Source: Mesorhizobium sp. B4-1-3 (lineage in GTDB: Bacteria > Pseudomonadota > Alphaproteobacteria > Rhizobiales > Rhizobiaceae). From it: DNA of 42,079 nt. The stretch is from NCBI RefSeq assembly GCF_006439355.1, contig NZ_VFTG01000034.1:1-42079 (forward strand), given 5' to 3'. This document shows, piece after piece, positions 16,675 to 25,280 of this stretch. The position numbers and the translations under genes were made by a program. The notes below the pieces were generated by a model. It was not told the DNA's origin, searched no databases, and saw only the letters and a list, made by a program, of their open reading frames with translations. Position 1 is the first letter of the stretch; the number at the start of each line of letters is the position of its first letter.

Positions 16675-17508
16675 ATGCAGGCATTCCCTGAGCGCTGGAA
16701 GGTCAGCGCTCCCGAACTCATTGCCGAGACCTTTTCCAGCCGGATCTGGAAGGTCGCGCGGGACGGCGGCGCGGTTGCCATCGTCAAGGACCTGAAACCC
16801 TTCGACGACGTCGCGGACGAGTTGCGCGGCGAACATTACCTCGCCTGGCGGCGCGGCCAAGGCGCGGTGCAGCTGCTTGATCGCGATGGCAATCGCATGC
16901 TGCTTGAATATGCCGGCGACAGGCTACTTTCCGAACACCTTGCGGAGCAAGGCGACGATGCCGCGACTGCGATTGCAGCCGACGTGATGGCGAAGCTGCT
17001 GTCACCGTCCGAGCACACGCCTCCAGCCGACCTACAGCCGCTGCGGGAACGGTATGTCAGCTTGTTTCGGGCGGCCAAGGCCGATCGGGATGCCGGGCGA
17101 ACCAGCCTTTATATCCACGCCGCGGACGTCGCCGAGCGGCTGCTCGCCGACCCGCACGAGATCAAGCCGCTGCATGGCGACCTGCATCACGACAACATCC
17201 TCTTCGGCCCGCGCGGCTGGCTGGCGATAGATCCGAAGGGGGTGCTCGGCGATCCCGGCTTCGATGCGGCCAACATGTTCTACAATCCGCTCGACCGCGA
17301 CGATCTCTGCCTCGATCCGCGCCGGATCGCGCATATGGCCGACATATTCGGAAAGACGCTCGATCAGTCGCCGCGCGCCATTCTCGACCACGCGATCGCA
17401 TATGGCTGCTTGTCGGCCGCATGGCATCGCGAGGACAAGAACGCGGTCGGCGAGGACCGCGAACTGGCCATCGCCAAGGCCGTTCGAGAGGTTCGCTCGC
17501 GATACTGA
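16675..17508 (+). CDS. Aminoglycoside 6-phosphotransferase (APH(6)-like) kinase
   Basis: 277 residues of the protein-kinase-like APH fold. The catalytic loop is HGDLHHDN (167-174, D169 the base) and the metal loop is IDPKGVLGDPGFDAAN (185-200), as in streptomycin 6-kinases. The N-terminal lobe has a lysine in AIVKDLKP (K38) for ATP. A chromosomal copy in a soil bacterium need not confer resistance; the natural substrate may be another small molecule. GTG at 16669 is possible, but ATG at 16675 gives the better N-terminus. It follows argC by 6 bp and is probably co-transcribed. Confidence 0.82.
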   Translation: MQAFPERWKVSAPELIAETFSSRIWKVARDGGAVAIVKDLKPFDDVADELRGEHYLAWRRGQGAVQLLDRDGNRMLLEYAGDRLLSEHLAEQGDDAATAIAADVMAKLLSPSEHTPPADLQPLRERYVSLFRAAKADRDAGRTSLYIHAADVAERLLADPHEIKPLHGDLHHDNILFGPRGWLAIDPKGVLGDPGFDAANMFYNPLDRDDLCLDPRRIAHMADIFGKTLDQSPRAILDHAIAYGCLSAAWHREDKNAVGEDRELAIAKAVREVRSRY

Positions 17509-17518
17509 TCGCCGGCCG

Positions 17519-18610
17519 TCAGCTTCTGACGTTTTTCTCGGTCGGCAGCGGATAAGCGCCCTTGGTGCCGCGCCAATGCGCGGCGGCGAAGCCAAGCAAC
17601 AGAAGCGCGATGGCCTGATGCGTCAACGCCATGTGCAGCGGCACCTGCATCAAGAGCGTGCCGATGCCGATCGAGACCTGGACGACCACCAGCGCGAACA
17701 GAAGCGTGGCCCGGCGGGCGTGGGTGGTGCCAGGCTGGCGCCGCCAGGTGGCGATCATATGCCAGAGCGCCACGACAAAGACCGTATAGGCGCCCACCCG
17801 GTGGACGAACTGCACCGTCTTCGGGTTTTCGAAGAAGTTCAGCCAGGCGGGCTTCAAGAGAAGCAGATCGGACGGGATCACGCTTCCATCCATCAGCGGC
17901 CATGTGTTGTAGGAAAGGCCGGCATGCAGCCCAGCGACGAGCCCGCCGAGATAGATCTGGATCAGCGCCAGCAGCACGATGAAGCCGGCGAGCCGCTGCG
18001 TCGGCCGGTTGGCCGCTGGCTGCGAATGCGGCGCCAGCCCGCGCGCGACCACCATGGTGGCGGTGAAGATCAGCGCGGCGAGCGTCAGATGCGTCGCCAG
18101 CCTGTATTGGCTGACCGAGACACGGTCGGCCAGGCCCGAAGCCACCATCCACCAGCCGATGGCGCCTTGCAGTCCGCCGAGCGCCAATATACCGACGAGC
18201 TTCAGTCCAAGGCCGCGTTCGATGCGGCGCGTCGCCCAGAAGAACAGCAGCGGCAGGGCAAAGACGACGCCGACGCTACGCGCCAGGATGCGGTGCGCCC
18301 ACTCCCACCAGAAGATCGACTTGAAGTCCTCGACGCTCATGCCCTTGTTGATCTCGGTATATTGCGGGATCTGCTGATAGCGCTGGAACTCCTCCCGCCA
18401 TTCGGCGTCGTTGAGCGGGGGGATGACGCCGTGAATCGGCTGCCATTCCGTAATCGACAGCCCCGAGCCGGTGAGACGCGTGGAGCCGCCGACCAGCACC
18501 AGCGCGAACAGCACCAGCAGCACGACGTAGAGCCAGCCGCGCACCAAAGCGCGATTGTGGAGATCGCGGTCGCGTGCGGCATAGGAGGCTGTGGCGGTGA
18601 TGGCAGCCAT
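17519..18610 (-). CDS. ctaA: Heme A synthase (COX15/CtaA)
   Basis: 363 residues, eight transmembrane helices, of the COX15 type found in alphaproteobacteria and mitochondria. It oxidises the methyl group of heme O to the formyl of heme A for aa3-type cytochrome oxidase. Heme-binding histidines are in GGSTRLTGSGLSITEWQPIHG (H60), EWAHRILAR (H106) and later YRLATHLTLA, FVHRVGAYT and ALTHQAIALL. ATG at 18610 with GGAAG upstream is chosen; the frame opens from a TTG 17 codons earlier. It is convergent with the kinase gene (10 bp gap) and divergent from the DUF2842 gene. Confidence 0.94.
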   Translation of the reverse strand: MAAITATASYAARDRDLHNRALVRGWLYVVLLVLFALVLVGGSTRLTGSGLSITEWQPIHGVIPPLNDAEWREEFQRYQQIPQYTEINKGMSVEDFKSIFWWEWAHRILARSVGVVFALPLLFFWATRRIERGLGLKLVGILALGGLQGAIGWWMVASGLADRVSVSQYRLATHLTLAALIFTATMVVARGLAPHSQPAANRPTQRLAGFIVLLALIQIYLGGLVAGLHAGLSYNTWPLMDGSVIPSDLLLLKPAWLNFFENPKTVQFVHRVGAYTVFVVALWHMIATWRRQPGTTHARRATLLFALVVVQVSIGIGTLLMQVPLHMALTHQAIALLLLGFAAAHWRGTKGAYPLPTEKNVRS

Positions 18611-18761
18611 TTCGGTCTTCCGGCGGTTGAAACGCGCGATTGGTGGACCAAGGCCGCTCAACTGGCAAGACTGGACAGCGCGGCACGCCGTCGCGCCGGA
18701 CCGCGACGGTTGCGCGCGCCCGTCATTCGGCCTAAGCGGGACCGATCAACGAGATCGAGAC

Positions 18762-18977
18762 ATGCCCATTCGCCTGAAAAAGCTGATCGGAACCATATTG
18801 CTGGTGGCGCTGGTCGTCATCTACGCGCTGATCGCCTCGGCGGTCGCGGTCACCAGGCTCGCCGAATACGGGCCCACGGCGCATTTCCTGTTCTTCCTGC
18901 TCAGCGGCTTTCTGTGGGTTCTGCCGGCCATGGCCATTATCAAATGGCTGATCATCGAGCCGCGGCCAAAGGGCTGA
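18762..18977 (+). CDS. DUF2842 family small membrane protein
   Basis: 71 residues starting MPIRLKKLIGT. Two transmembrane helices cover about residues 9-31 and 43-63, ending with a short basic tail (IIEPRPKG). This matches DUF2842, a family restricted to alphaproteobacteria, of unknown role. The frame runs upstream over the ctaA start, but only the ATG at 18762 gives the family N-terminus. Its divergent position next to ctaA is often seen in rhizobia and hints at a respiratory or membrane role. Nothing is seen in 18978-19080. Confidence 0.8.
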   Translation: MPIRLKKLIGTILLVALVVIYALIASAVAVTRLAEYGPTAHFLFFLLSGFLWVLPAMAIIKWLIIEPRPKG

Positions 18978-19080
18978 GCTTCGCCAGCGGATGGCGGGTT
19001 TGAAACGCAACTCAAATGGATGAGCGCGCCGAATACCTGCCGTTATTTCCACGAGTGCTCACGCCAGCAGCGTCAACTGG

Positions 19081-20139
19081 CTAGATGGTCACGACCATCT
19101 TGCCGGCATTGGCGAGCGGCGTGGTGATGCCGGACAGCATCGTGCGAATATGCGCCACGCTCTGGTAGCGCCCGTTGACGGAGATGCGCGGCAGCGCGTG
19201 CAGGAAGCCGGCATGCTCGGCGCGCAGCACGCCATGCCGCGTGGTCACCGCCGAGGCATAGCCCGCATCGCGGGCGAAGCCCACCTCACGGCAGCCGACG
19301 GCGCTGGCATAGCCATAGGGATAAGCCAGATGACACGGCTCCTCACCGAGCTTTTCCTTGAGGATACGACGGACGTCGCCGATTTCATGGCGCGCATCGG
19401 CTTCGGACAGCCGCTTCAAGTTCCGATGGTTGACCGTGTGCGCGCCGATGGTCACCAGCGGATGGGCGGCCATGACGCGGAGCTCATCCCAGTTCATCAA
19501 GGTGCACCGGCGACCCGCGTCGAATTCATAGCCGTTCGAACGGGCCAGTTCGCGCAATGCCGCGCCCTGCTCCTCCTCGGAGACTTCCAACGTCAGCCAG
19601 GCGTTCAGCCGCGCGACGGCCTGGATCTTCCTGCCTGGTGTCGAGCAATCGATCACCGTCGGCTTGCCCGCCATCGTCAGCGTCAGGCGCGAACTGGTGT
19701 CGACGATGTCCTCGATCACGTCCCACCAGAGATCGACGGCGCCGTCGATCAGGCCGGGCGCGACGTAGATGGTGATCGGCGCGCCGTGCTTTTCCAACAC
19801 CGGAAGCGCCTCGGTCATGTTGTCGCGATAGGCGTCGTCAGCCGTGATCGTCGCGAACTGGCCGCCTTTGCCGCCCGTCTTGATGCGTTCGATCGCTTCA
19901 TCAAGGGAAACAAAGGCATAGCCTCGCCCCTTCATGTCCGTGACCAGCCTGTCGAGGAAGGCGGGAGCGATGTTCAGATGCCGGTTGACGCTGCTCGGCT
20001 TCTCCGGTGTCGCCGTGACGCGGTGCAGCATCAGGATCGCGCCGATGCCGCCGACAAACGGCCGCGCCAAGGGCGCGAGGCCGGAGTAGCGGGCAAGGTT
20101 CAACGCCAGTTTGCGGATTGCCTCGCCCCCGTCGATCAT
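19081..20139 (-). CDS. Polysaccharide deacetylase (NodB fold)
   Basis: 352 residues. The NodB-homology domain begins with ITADDAY, whose D101-D102 supply the catalytic base and a metal ligand (usual form TFDD). The metal histidines are H234 and H238 in GAHTVNH. AYPYG (272-276) is the third motif. No signal peptide is evident, so it may act in the cytoplasm or at the inner membrane. AAGG precedes the ATG at 20139; 53 further upstream codons are open but overlap the divergent gene. It is the mirror partner of the acyltransferase at 20231. Caulobacter holdfast synthesis uses exactly such a deacetylase (HfsH) beside an N-acyltransferase (HfsK), which suggests trimming of N-acetyl groups on an amino-sugar polymer. 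Confidence 0.85.
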   Translation of the reverse strand: MIDGGEAIRKLALNLARYSGLAPLARPFVGGIGAILMLHRVTATPEKPSSVNRHLNIAPAFLDRLVTDMKGRGYAFVSLDEAIERIKTGGKGGQFATITADDAYRDNMTEALPVLEKHGAPITIYVAPGLIDGAVDLWWDVIEDIVDTSSRLTLTMAGKPTVIDCSTPGRKIQAVARLNAWLTLEVSEEEQGAALRELARSNGYEFDAGRRCTLMNWDELRVMAAHPLVTIGAHTVNHRNLKRLSEADARHEIGDVRRILKEKLGEEPCHLAYPYGYASAVGCREVGFARDAGYASAVTTRHGVLRAEHAGFLHALPRISVNGRYQSVAHIRTMLSGITTPLANAGKMVVTI

Positions 20140-20178
20140 TCCTTCACCTTTTGCGCCTAGGCTCAACCAAGCACGACA

Positions 20179-20192
20179 TTCGCCTATGCGAA
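20179..20192. promoter_or_regulatory. Inverted repeat in a divergent promoter region
   Basis: TTCGC and GCGAA flank a 4-base centre between the deacetylase and acyltransferase genes. It is the only symmetric element in the 91-bp divergent gap and could be an operator for both genes. No regulator is linked. Confidence 0.3.
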
Positions 20193-20230
20193 CCCCCAAG
20201 TCGGAACCAATACGTCTTAAGGATTGAGGG

Positions 20231-21460
20231 ATGGTTGACGCCGCCGCGTCATTTGACGGCAACCGGGTCGCGGCCAACGAGATTTCCGCGCGCTCCATGC
20301 GAACCGATCAGGGTCGGTGGACTGCGGCAGCAAGCGATGGTGCCGGCCTTGCCGATTACGCTCAATTCTGCGCCTCGGCGCTGTTCGCGCCGGCGCAGAG
20401 CGCATCCTGGGTGAGCAACTGGGCGACCGCGACCGGCGCCGACATGGTTGTCGCGACGCTGGCCTGCGATGCTCGCCCGGCGCTGTCGCTGGCATTGGAA
20501 GTGGTGCGACGCGGCCCGTTCAAGGTTGCCCGTTTCTGCGGTGGTCGGCATGCCAACGGCAATTTCGCCGCCGCCGACCCGCGGCTCCTACCCGCCATCG
20601 ACGGCACGGCGATCCGCTCGATCTTCAAGGCAATCGCCAAAGAACGGCCCGACATCGACCTGATCTCGCTGGAAAGGCTGCTGCCCGACCTCGATGGCGT
20701 GGCCAATCCACTAGCCATGCTGCCCGGCTTTCCGAGTCCGAACCTCGCTCTCGCGGTCGATCTCGACGGCGGGTTTGACGCGCTGCTGGCGCGTGCGAGC
20801 GGCAAGCGCAAGCGCAAGAAGCATCGCTCGCAGACGCGCAAATTCGAAGCTGTCGGCGCCTTCCGCCGCGTCGAGGCCCGGACCCGCGAGGAGGTCGACA
20901 GGTTGCTTGATGCCTTCCTCGAGATGAAGGAAGTGCGTTTCGCCAAGATGGGCATCGCCAATGTCTTCGGCGACGGGCAGGTACGCATCTTCTTCCGTGC
21001 GCTGTTTACCGATGCGCTGGCCGAGGAAAAGCCCCCCTTCCTGCTGCACGGCCTGGATGTGGCGGGCAAGCTGCGCGCGGTGACCGGCTCCAGCCGGTCC
21101 GGCAAGCGGTTGATCTGCGAGTTCGGCGCCATCGCCGAGGACGATCTCGCCTTCACCAGCCCCGGCGATTTCCTGTTCTTCGACAATATCCAGGAAGCCT
21201 GCGAGCTCGGCTTCGACGTCTACGACTTCTCGGTCGGCGACGAGCCTTACAAGCGGCTCTGGTGCGATATCGAGGTCCAGCATTTCGAGGTGCTTGCGCC
21301 GCTGACGCTAAAGGGCGGGGTGCTGGCGACAGGGCTGCGGCAAGGCGCGCGGGCGAAGGCTTTCATCAAGAACAATCCGACCGTCTGGAAGCTGACCAAG
21401 ATGCTGCGTCGCAAGGCTGCCGGACAGCCAGTACCTGCCGCGGCCGAAGGCGACAGCTAG
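20231..21460 (+). CDS. FemAB/CelD-like GNAT acyltransferase (BcsL/HfsK type)
   Basis: 409 residues. The C-terminal half is an Acetyltransf_6 (CelD/BcsL) domain of the GNAT superfamily. The basic patch KRKRKKHRSQTRKFEA (about residues 194-209) is the usual entry into it, and FLLHGLDVAGKLRAVTGS, GDFLFFDNIQEACELGFDVYDFS and DEPYKRLWCDIEVQ follow. Members attach acyl groups to polysaccharide sugars and occur in exopolysaccharide loci; HfsK of Caulobacter is of this kind. AAGG sits eight bases before the ATG. It is divergent from the deacetylase, so the two may set the acetylation state of the same polymer in opposite directions. Confidence 0.82.
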   Translation: MVDAAASFDGNRVAANEISARSMRTDQGRWTAAASDGAGLADYAQFCASALFAPAQSASWVSNWATATGADMVVATLACDARPALSLALEVVRRGPFKVARFCGGRHANGNFAAADPRLLPAIDGTAIRSIFKAIAKERPDIDLISLERLLPDLDGVANPLAMLPGFPSPNLALAVDLDGGFDALLARASGKRKRKKHRSQTRKFEAVGAFRRVEARTREEVDRLLDAFLEMKEVRFAKMGIANVFGDGQVRIFFRALFTDALAEEKPPFLLHGLDVAGKLRAVTGSSRSGKRLICEFGAIAEDDLAFTSPGDFLFFDNIQEACELGFDVYDFSVGDEPYKRLWCDIEVQHFEVLAPLTLKGGVLATGLRQGARAKAFIKNNPTVWKLTKMLRRKAAGQPVPAAAEGDS

Positions 21461-21554
21461 GCCTGGTAAGAGGCGCACAATCGCCGTCGCGTTCCCGGGC
21501 GATGCTTGGCAAGCGGGCCGAGACCCTGAGGGACCCGACGGGAGCGCTCTATTC

Positions 21555-21989
21555 TTACGCCGCCTGGACGATCTCGACCAATTCAACGTCGAATACCAGG
21601 TCCTTTCCGGCCAACGGATGATTGCCGTCGAGCTTGACGCTGGCGTCGTCCACACCGATGACCGTTACTTGCATGGCTCGTCCCTCGCGGGTGCGGGCCT
21701 GCAATCGGGTGCCAATATCGACGTTGATGTTTTCCGGCACGCTGGCGCGGTCGATGGTTACGACCGCTTCGGGGCGATGGGGGCCATAAGCGGCATCAGC
21801 GGGGACGGTGACCGTGGTTTTCGCGCCGACTTCCATGCCTTCGACATGGTTTTCGAGGCCAGGGATTACCTGTCCTTCACCCAGTGTAAATTGCAACGGT
21901 TCACTGCCGGAAGCGTCGAATTGGGTGCCGTCGACCAGACGCCCAGTGTAGTTGATGCGTACAGTGTCGCCATTCTTGGCCTGTGTCAT
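21555..21989 (-). CDS. FKBP-type peptidyl-prolyl isomerase, SlyD-like
   Basis: 144 residues. The FKBP part is split by an insert-in-flap chaperone domain: GDTVRINYTGRLVDGTQFDAS (7-27), LGEGQVIPGLENHVEGMEVG (36-55), the insert (about 70-120), then the return segment DGNHPLAGKDLVFDVELVEI (121-140) diagnostic of SlyD. There is no histidine-rich metal tail. An ATG nine bases upstream is also in frame, but AAAGG lies directly against it, so ATG at 21989 is chosen. It lies inside the polysaccharide locus with genes on both sides; whether it serves that system or is simply inserted is unknown. Confidence 0.9.
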   Translation of the reverse strand: MTQAKNGDTVRINYTGRLVDGTQFDASGSEPLQFTLGEGQVIPGLENHVEGMEVGAKTTVTVPADAAYGPHRPEAVVTIDRASVPENINVDIGTRLQARTREGRAMQVTVIGVDDASVKLDGNHPLAGKDLVFDVELVEIVQAA

Positions 21990-22209
21990 AACAGCCATCC
22001 TTTGGGAGTTTTGAGGGACCGGCCTAGGGTTCACGGTCCCGCTCACGATCATCCACGCATGAAAATGCGCGGCGCGAAACATCAAAACTAGGTGCCTCGC
22101 CGCCGATGTAAAGTGCAGGAGCCGCCGAGAAATGCCCGGTTCGGTCTTGTCCCTAAGAACTGCCTCGGGCTGAGTTGGGCCCCATTCGTCGCGGTCCCGG
22201 TCTTCGGTC

Positions 22210-24447
22210 TTATGCGGCCGACCGGCGTCCGGGCAATGGATCTACCGGTTCATGGCCGACCGGTGTGACCAGCGTGACGTCCGGATAGCCGTTCTCGATC
22301 AGCTTCACCGCGGCCTGCGTCACCTGGTCGTCGGCTTCCAGCATCGACAGGAAGACTTCGGTGCCGTCGCCGACCAAACGACTGATGCCCTGCGCATCGG
22401 CCGGGCCGCATTCGACAACGACGAGGTCGTAGGCCGTAGTCAGCGACTGCATGATGATGGGCAACCGGTCGGCGGCGCGCATGGCGCGGACCGGGTCGGC
22501 GGTGCCGACCGGAATGACATGCGCGTCCGAATAGAGATCGGGATGGATGACGTCGCTGAACTGCGCCTCGGAAGCGAGCAGATTGGTGATGCCCGGAAAG
22601 AGGCTCGAGTCCAGCATCGGCCGCGTCGCCGCACCCGATGCAGTGAGATCGAGCAGCAGCACGCGCAGGCCGGCGTCGGATACTTCCCGCGCCACGAGCA
22701 CGGCGGACGCGGCCGCCTCGTCGCCTTCCGGCGACACGAAGATCGCCCGAGCGGCGCCTGAGGCGATCAGCTTCTCAGCAGCCTTCTCGACATCGATCTC
22801 GCCGAGCCTGGACTGCCTTCGTTCAGGTGTCGATTCGCTCGGCTCGGAGGCCTCCACTGCGCTTGCACGATCCTTGGCCGGCTCGCTTTCGGCCGGTCTC
22901 GGGAGCTCCGCTTCGGCGATCGAATGTCCTGCAGCGGCTTCCTCGTAAGGCGCAAACGCCCGCCCCTCGTCACGGGTCCCGGCGACCATGGGTTCCACCC
23001 TGACCGCAGGCATCGCCACCTGCTCGATATCGGTGAAGCGGGCGCCGGCAGCCGGACGCATGGCGCGGCCGGAGAACAGCTCCGCCAGCAGCGTGCCGAT
23101 CGCCATCAGCAGCAGCGAAGCGGCTGCGGCGGCGCCGGTGATGGGTCCGATCTTCGGGAAGTAGGGCTGGGACGGGATCTGGGCGCTTGCAATCAGGCTC
23201 ACCGCGACGGGCGAGTATTTGCGGTCCTTGCGCGAGGCCACCGCATTGTAACTTGCCATATAGGATTCAAGCTGTTGGCGCTGAACGTTCGCGTCGCGCT
23301 GCAAGGCGTCCAGCTGCACCTGCTGCTCGCCGGCGCGCGCCGAAGCGGCTTTCAGCGTGTTGACGTCCGCGACCAGCTGATCCTCGCGAGCCTTGGCCGT
23401 CTGAGCCTGGGCCGACAGGCCTCGGATGATCTTTTGCGCCTCATTGCGAATCTGGCCGTCGAGGTCGGCAAGCTGGGACTTCAGGGCGCGAATGCGCGGA
23501 TGATTGTCCAGCAGCGTCGTGGAAAGGTCGGCAATATTGGCCCGGAGCTCCACCTGGCGCTCACGCAGGCGCTGGATCAGCTCGGAGGACAGGACTTCCG
23601 GGACGCTGTCCAGCGAACCCCCATTCTGCAGCGCCCGGCGCACGCTCTCGGCACTCGCCTCGGCGGCGGCGCGGCTGGCGCGCACGCGCGACAACTCGCT
23701 CGATAGCTCGGCGAGCTGCTGAGTCGGCAGCACCGCATTGTTCCCGCCCATCAGAAGGTCGGACTGCGCACGGAAGGCCGCGACCTTGGCCTCGGCGTCC
23801 TTCACGCGATTCTGCAGGTCGGCGATTTCCGGCGCCAGGAAGTCGGTAGCGGCGGCGTTCGATTCGAGCTTGGCGTCGCTCTTCGAGGCGATATAGGCGT
23901 TGGCGATGCCGTTCGCGATGTCAGCGGCAAGCTTGGGATCCTTCGAGGCGAACTCGATGGCGATCGCACGAGTCTTTTCAACGGCGTACACGTTGAGCTT
24001 GTCGTGCATGGCATTCAGCACGCGCTCTTCCGGCGGAATATCGAAGGGATCGCTTTTCAGGCCGACAAGAACGAGCATGCGCCCGAGCGCCGACATCTTC
24101 AGCGTTTCGTCAAACTCCGGCAGCTTGTCCAGGTTGAGCTTGGTCGCCACCTGCTTGAGGATGTCGGGCGAGGAAATGATCTGGACCTGGGTAGCCACGC
24201 CCTGTTCGTCGAGAATTGGCTTGTCATCGTCGTTGGTGCCCGGCGGCCGGGTATATTCCGATTCGCGCGAGCCGATCTCCAGCTTGGCCGTCGCCTTATA
24301 GTAAGGCGTCGCGAGCCAGGCCAAAGCGAAGGCAAATCCAGTGACCGCGAGGGTCACGAGAACAATGCGCAGCCAGTTTCGCGCCAGGCTGGCGAAAAGC
24401 TGCCTCAGGTCGACGTCGACATCAGCGGCCGCGGACTGAACGGACAT
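22210..24447 (-). CDS. Wzc/ExoP-like polysaccharide co-polymerase with degenerate kinase domain
   Basis: 745 residues. A Wzz domain starts near residue 11, with TM1 at about 27-48 and a periplasmic coiled-coil rod at about 205-405. The proline motif SQPYFPKIGPI (426-436) leads into TM2 at about 434-455. An acidic, alanine-rich linker spans 460-545. The C-terminal domain (553-735) has the fold pattern of bacterial tyrosine kinases, but the Walker A site reads SPEGDEAAASAV (572-583) without the GK(S/T), and the A' motif reads LLLDLTASG. There is no tyrosine cluster at the end. It is therefore predicted to guide chain length or export without kinase activity, like a fused HfsA-HfsB. Start ATG 24447 follows AGGA. 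Divergent from the Wza-like gene. Confidence 0.85.
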   Translation of the reverse strand: MSVQSAAADVDVDLRQLFASLARNWLRIVLVTLAVTGFAFALAWLATPYYKATAKLEIGSRESEYTRPPGTNDDDKPILDEQGVATQVQIISSPDILKQVATKLNLDKLPEFDETLKMSALGRMLVLVGLKSDPFDIPPEERVLNAMHDKLNVYAVEKTRAIAIEFASKDPKLAADIANGIANAYIASKSDAKLESNAAATDFLAPEIADLQNRVKDAEAKVAAFRAQSDLLMGGNNAVLPTQQLAELSSELSRVRASRAAAEASAESVRRALQNGGSLDSVPEVLSSELIQRLRERQVELRANIADLSTTLLDNHPRIRALKSQLADLDGQIRNEAQKIIRGLSAQAQTAKAREDQLVADVNTLKAASARAGEQQVQLDALQRDANVQRQQLESYMASYNAVASRKDRKYSPVAVSLIASAQIPSQPYFPKIGPITGAAAAASLLLMAIGTLLAELFSGRAMRPAAGARFTDIEQVAMPAVRVEPMVAGTRDEGRAFAPYEEAAAGHSIAEAELPRPAESEPAKDRASAVEASEPSESTPERRQSRLGEIDVEKAAEKLIASGAARAIFVSPEGDEAAASAVLVAREVSDAGLRVLLLDLTASGAATRPMLDSSLFPGITNLLASEAQFSDVIHPDLYSDAHVIPVGTADPVRAMRAADRLPIIMQSLTTAYDLVVVECGPADAQGISRLVGDGTEVFLSMLEADDQVTQAAVKLIENGYPDVTLVTPVGHEPVDPLPGRRSAA

Positions 24448-24592
24448 GCATCCTGCTCCGAACTTTGAGTCGAGCTGGACCGTAAACAACTATGGTAACT
24501 CACCCGTTAAGATCAGAATGCATGCCTATTAGAGGGCGCTCAAAGAAGACTGCTGGAAATCAATAGAACAATTGGGCTTTTTGCAGATCGAC

Positions 24593-24607
24593 GCGGTCCC
24601 GGACCGC
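24593..24607. promoter_or_regulatory. 15-bp palindrome in the export gene divergent region
   Basis: GCGGTCC and GGACCGC are separated by one base. The element lies in the 262-bp gap (24448-24709) between the Wzc-like and Wza-like genes, a sensible place for an operator controlling both. The loop is too short for an RNA hairpin of full length, which favours a protein-binding site. No other feature is evident in the gap. Confidence 0.35.
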
Positions 24608-24709
24608 ACTCCTTTACCGCCCATTAACCCTAACAGGATGATAACGGTCGCACTTTCCTGGGGTTGTGCCGCGGCTTGCGGCAAGAGCGATGAAGGTTCC
24701 TGGCCGGTC

Positions 24710-25273
24710 ATGAAAAGCACTGCTTCCCTCTTTCGCGCTTTGCTTGCCCTGTCGCTGCTCACCGGTTGCTCGAGCTACCGCCCGGCGCCTGCCGCCTTTC
24801 ATGAGGTGCTCGACCAGCCCTACCGGCTCGGCGCCGGCGATCGCGTCCGTGTCACGGTGTTCGAGCAGGACGGATTGACCAACACCTACAGCGTCGACCA
24901 GTCCGGCTATCTTTCCTTCCCGCTGGTCGGCGCAGTGCCGGCGCGCGGCCACACCGCGCAGCAACTGGAAAAGGAGATCGCCGACAAGCTGCGCCAAGGC
25001 TATCTGCGCGATCCCGACGTTTCGGTCGAAATCGACCGCTACCGGCCGATCTTCGTCATGGGCGAAGTGGGCGCTGCCGGCCAGTATTCCTATGTGCCGG
25101 GACTCACGGTGCAAAAGGCGGTCGCCATCGCCGGCGGCTTCACGCCGCGCGCCAATCAGGAGAGCGTCGACATCACCCGCGACATCAACGGCAAGGTGAT
25201 GACCGGACGGGTGCTGACGTCCGATCCGCTCCTGCCCGGCGACACCGTCTACGTCCGCGAACGCCTGTTCTGA
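24710..25273 (+). CDS. Wza-like outer-membrane polysaccharide export lipoprotein
   Basis: 187 residues. A lipoprotein signal with lipobox LLTGC places the acylated cysteine at C20. A Poly_export (PES) domain follows, starting YRLGAGDRVRVTVFEQDGLT (about 38-57), then one SLBB-type domain beginning PIFVMGEVGAAGQYSYVPGLTVQKA. The protein is short, like the alphaproteobacterial OPX proteins of holdfast and unipolar polysaccharide systems (HfsD, UppC), and lacks the long C-terminal part of E. coli Wza. ATG at 24710 gives a perfect signal peptide; the upstream open part does not. It heads a run of four co-directional genes. Confidence 0.9.
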   Translation: MKSTASLFRALLALSLLTGCSSYRPAPAAFHEVLDQPYRLGAGDRVRVTVFEQDGLTNTYSVDQSGYLSFPLVGAVPARGHTAQQLEKEIADKLRQGYLRDPDVSVEIDRYRPIFVMGEVGAAGQYSYVPGLTVQKAVAIAGGFTPRANQESVDITRDINGKVMTGRVLTSDPLLPGDTVYVRERLF

Positions 25274-25280
25274 ATCCGAC

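Noticed and set aside
16675..17508. Acquired streptomycin resistance gene
   Set aside because: The kinase has the APH(6) motifs but lies in an apparent operon with argC, with ordinary composition and no mobile element, so it looks like a resident gene.
17264..19003. 579-codon plus-strand frame across the kinase end and ctaA
   Set aside because: It runs antisense to a clear heme A synthase and has no domain; its length results from GC bias.
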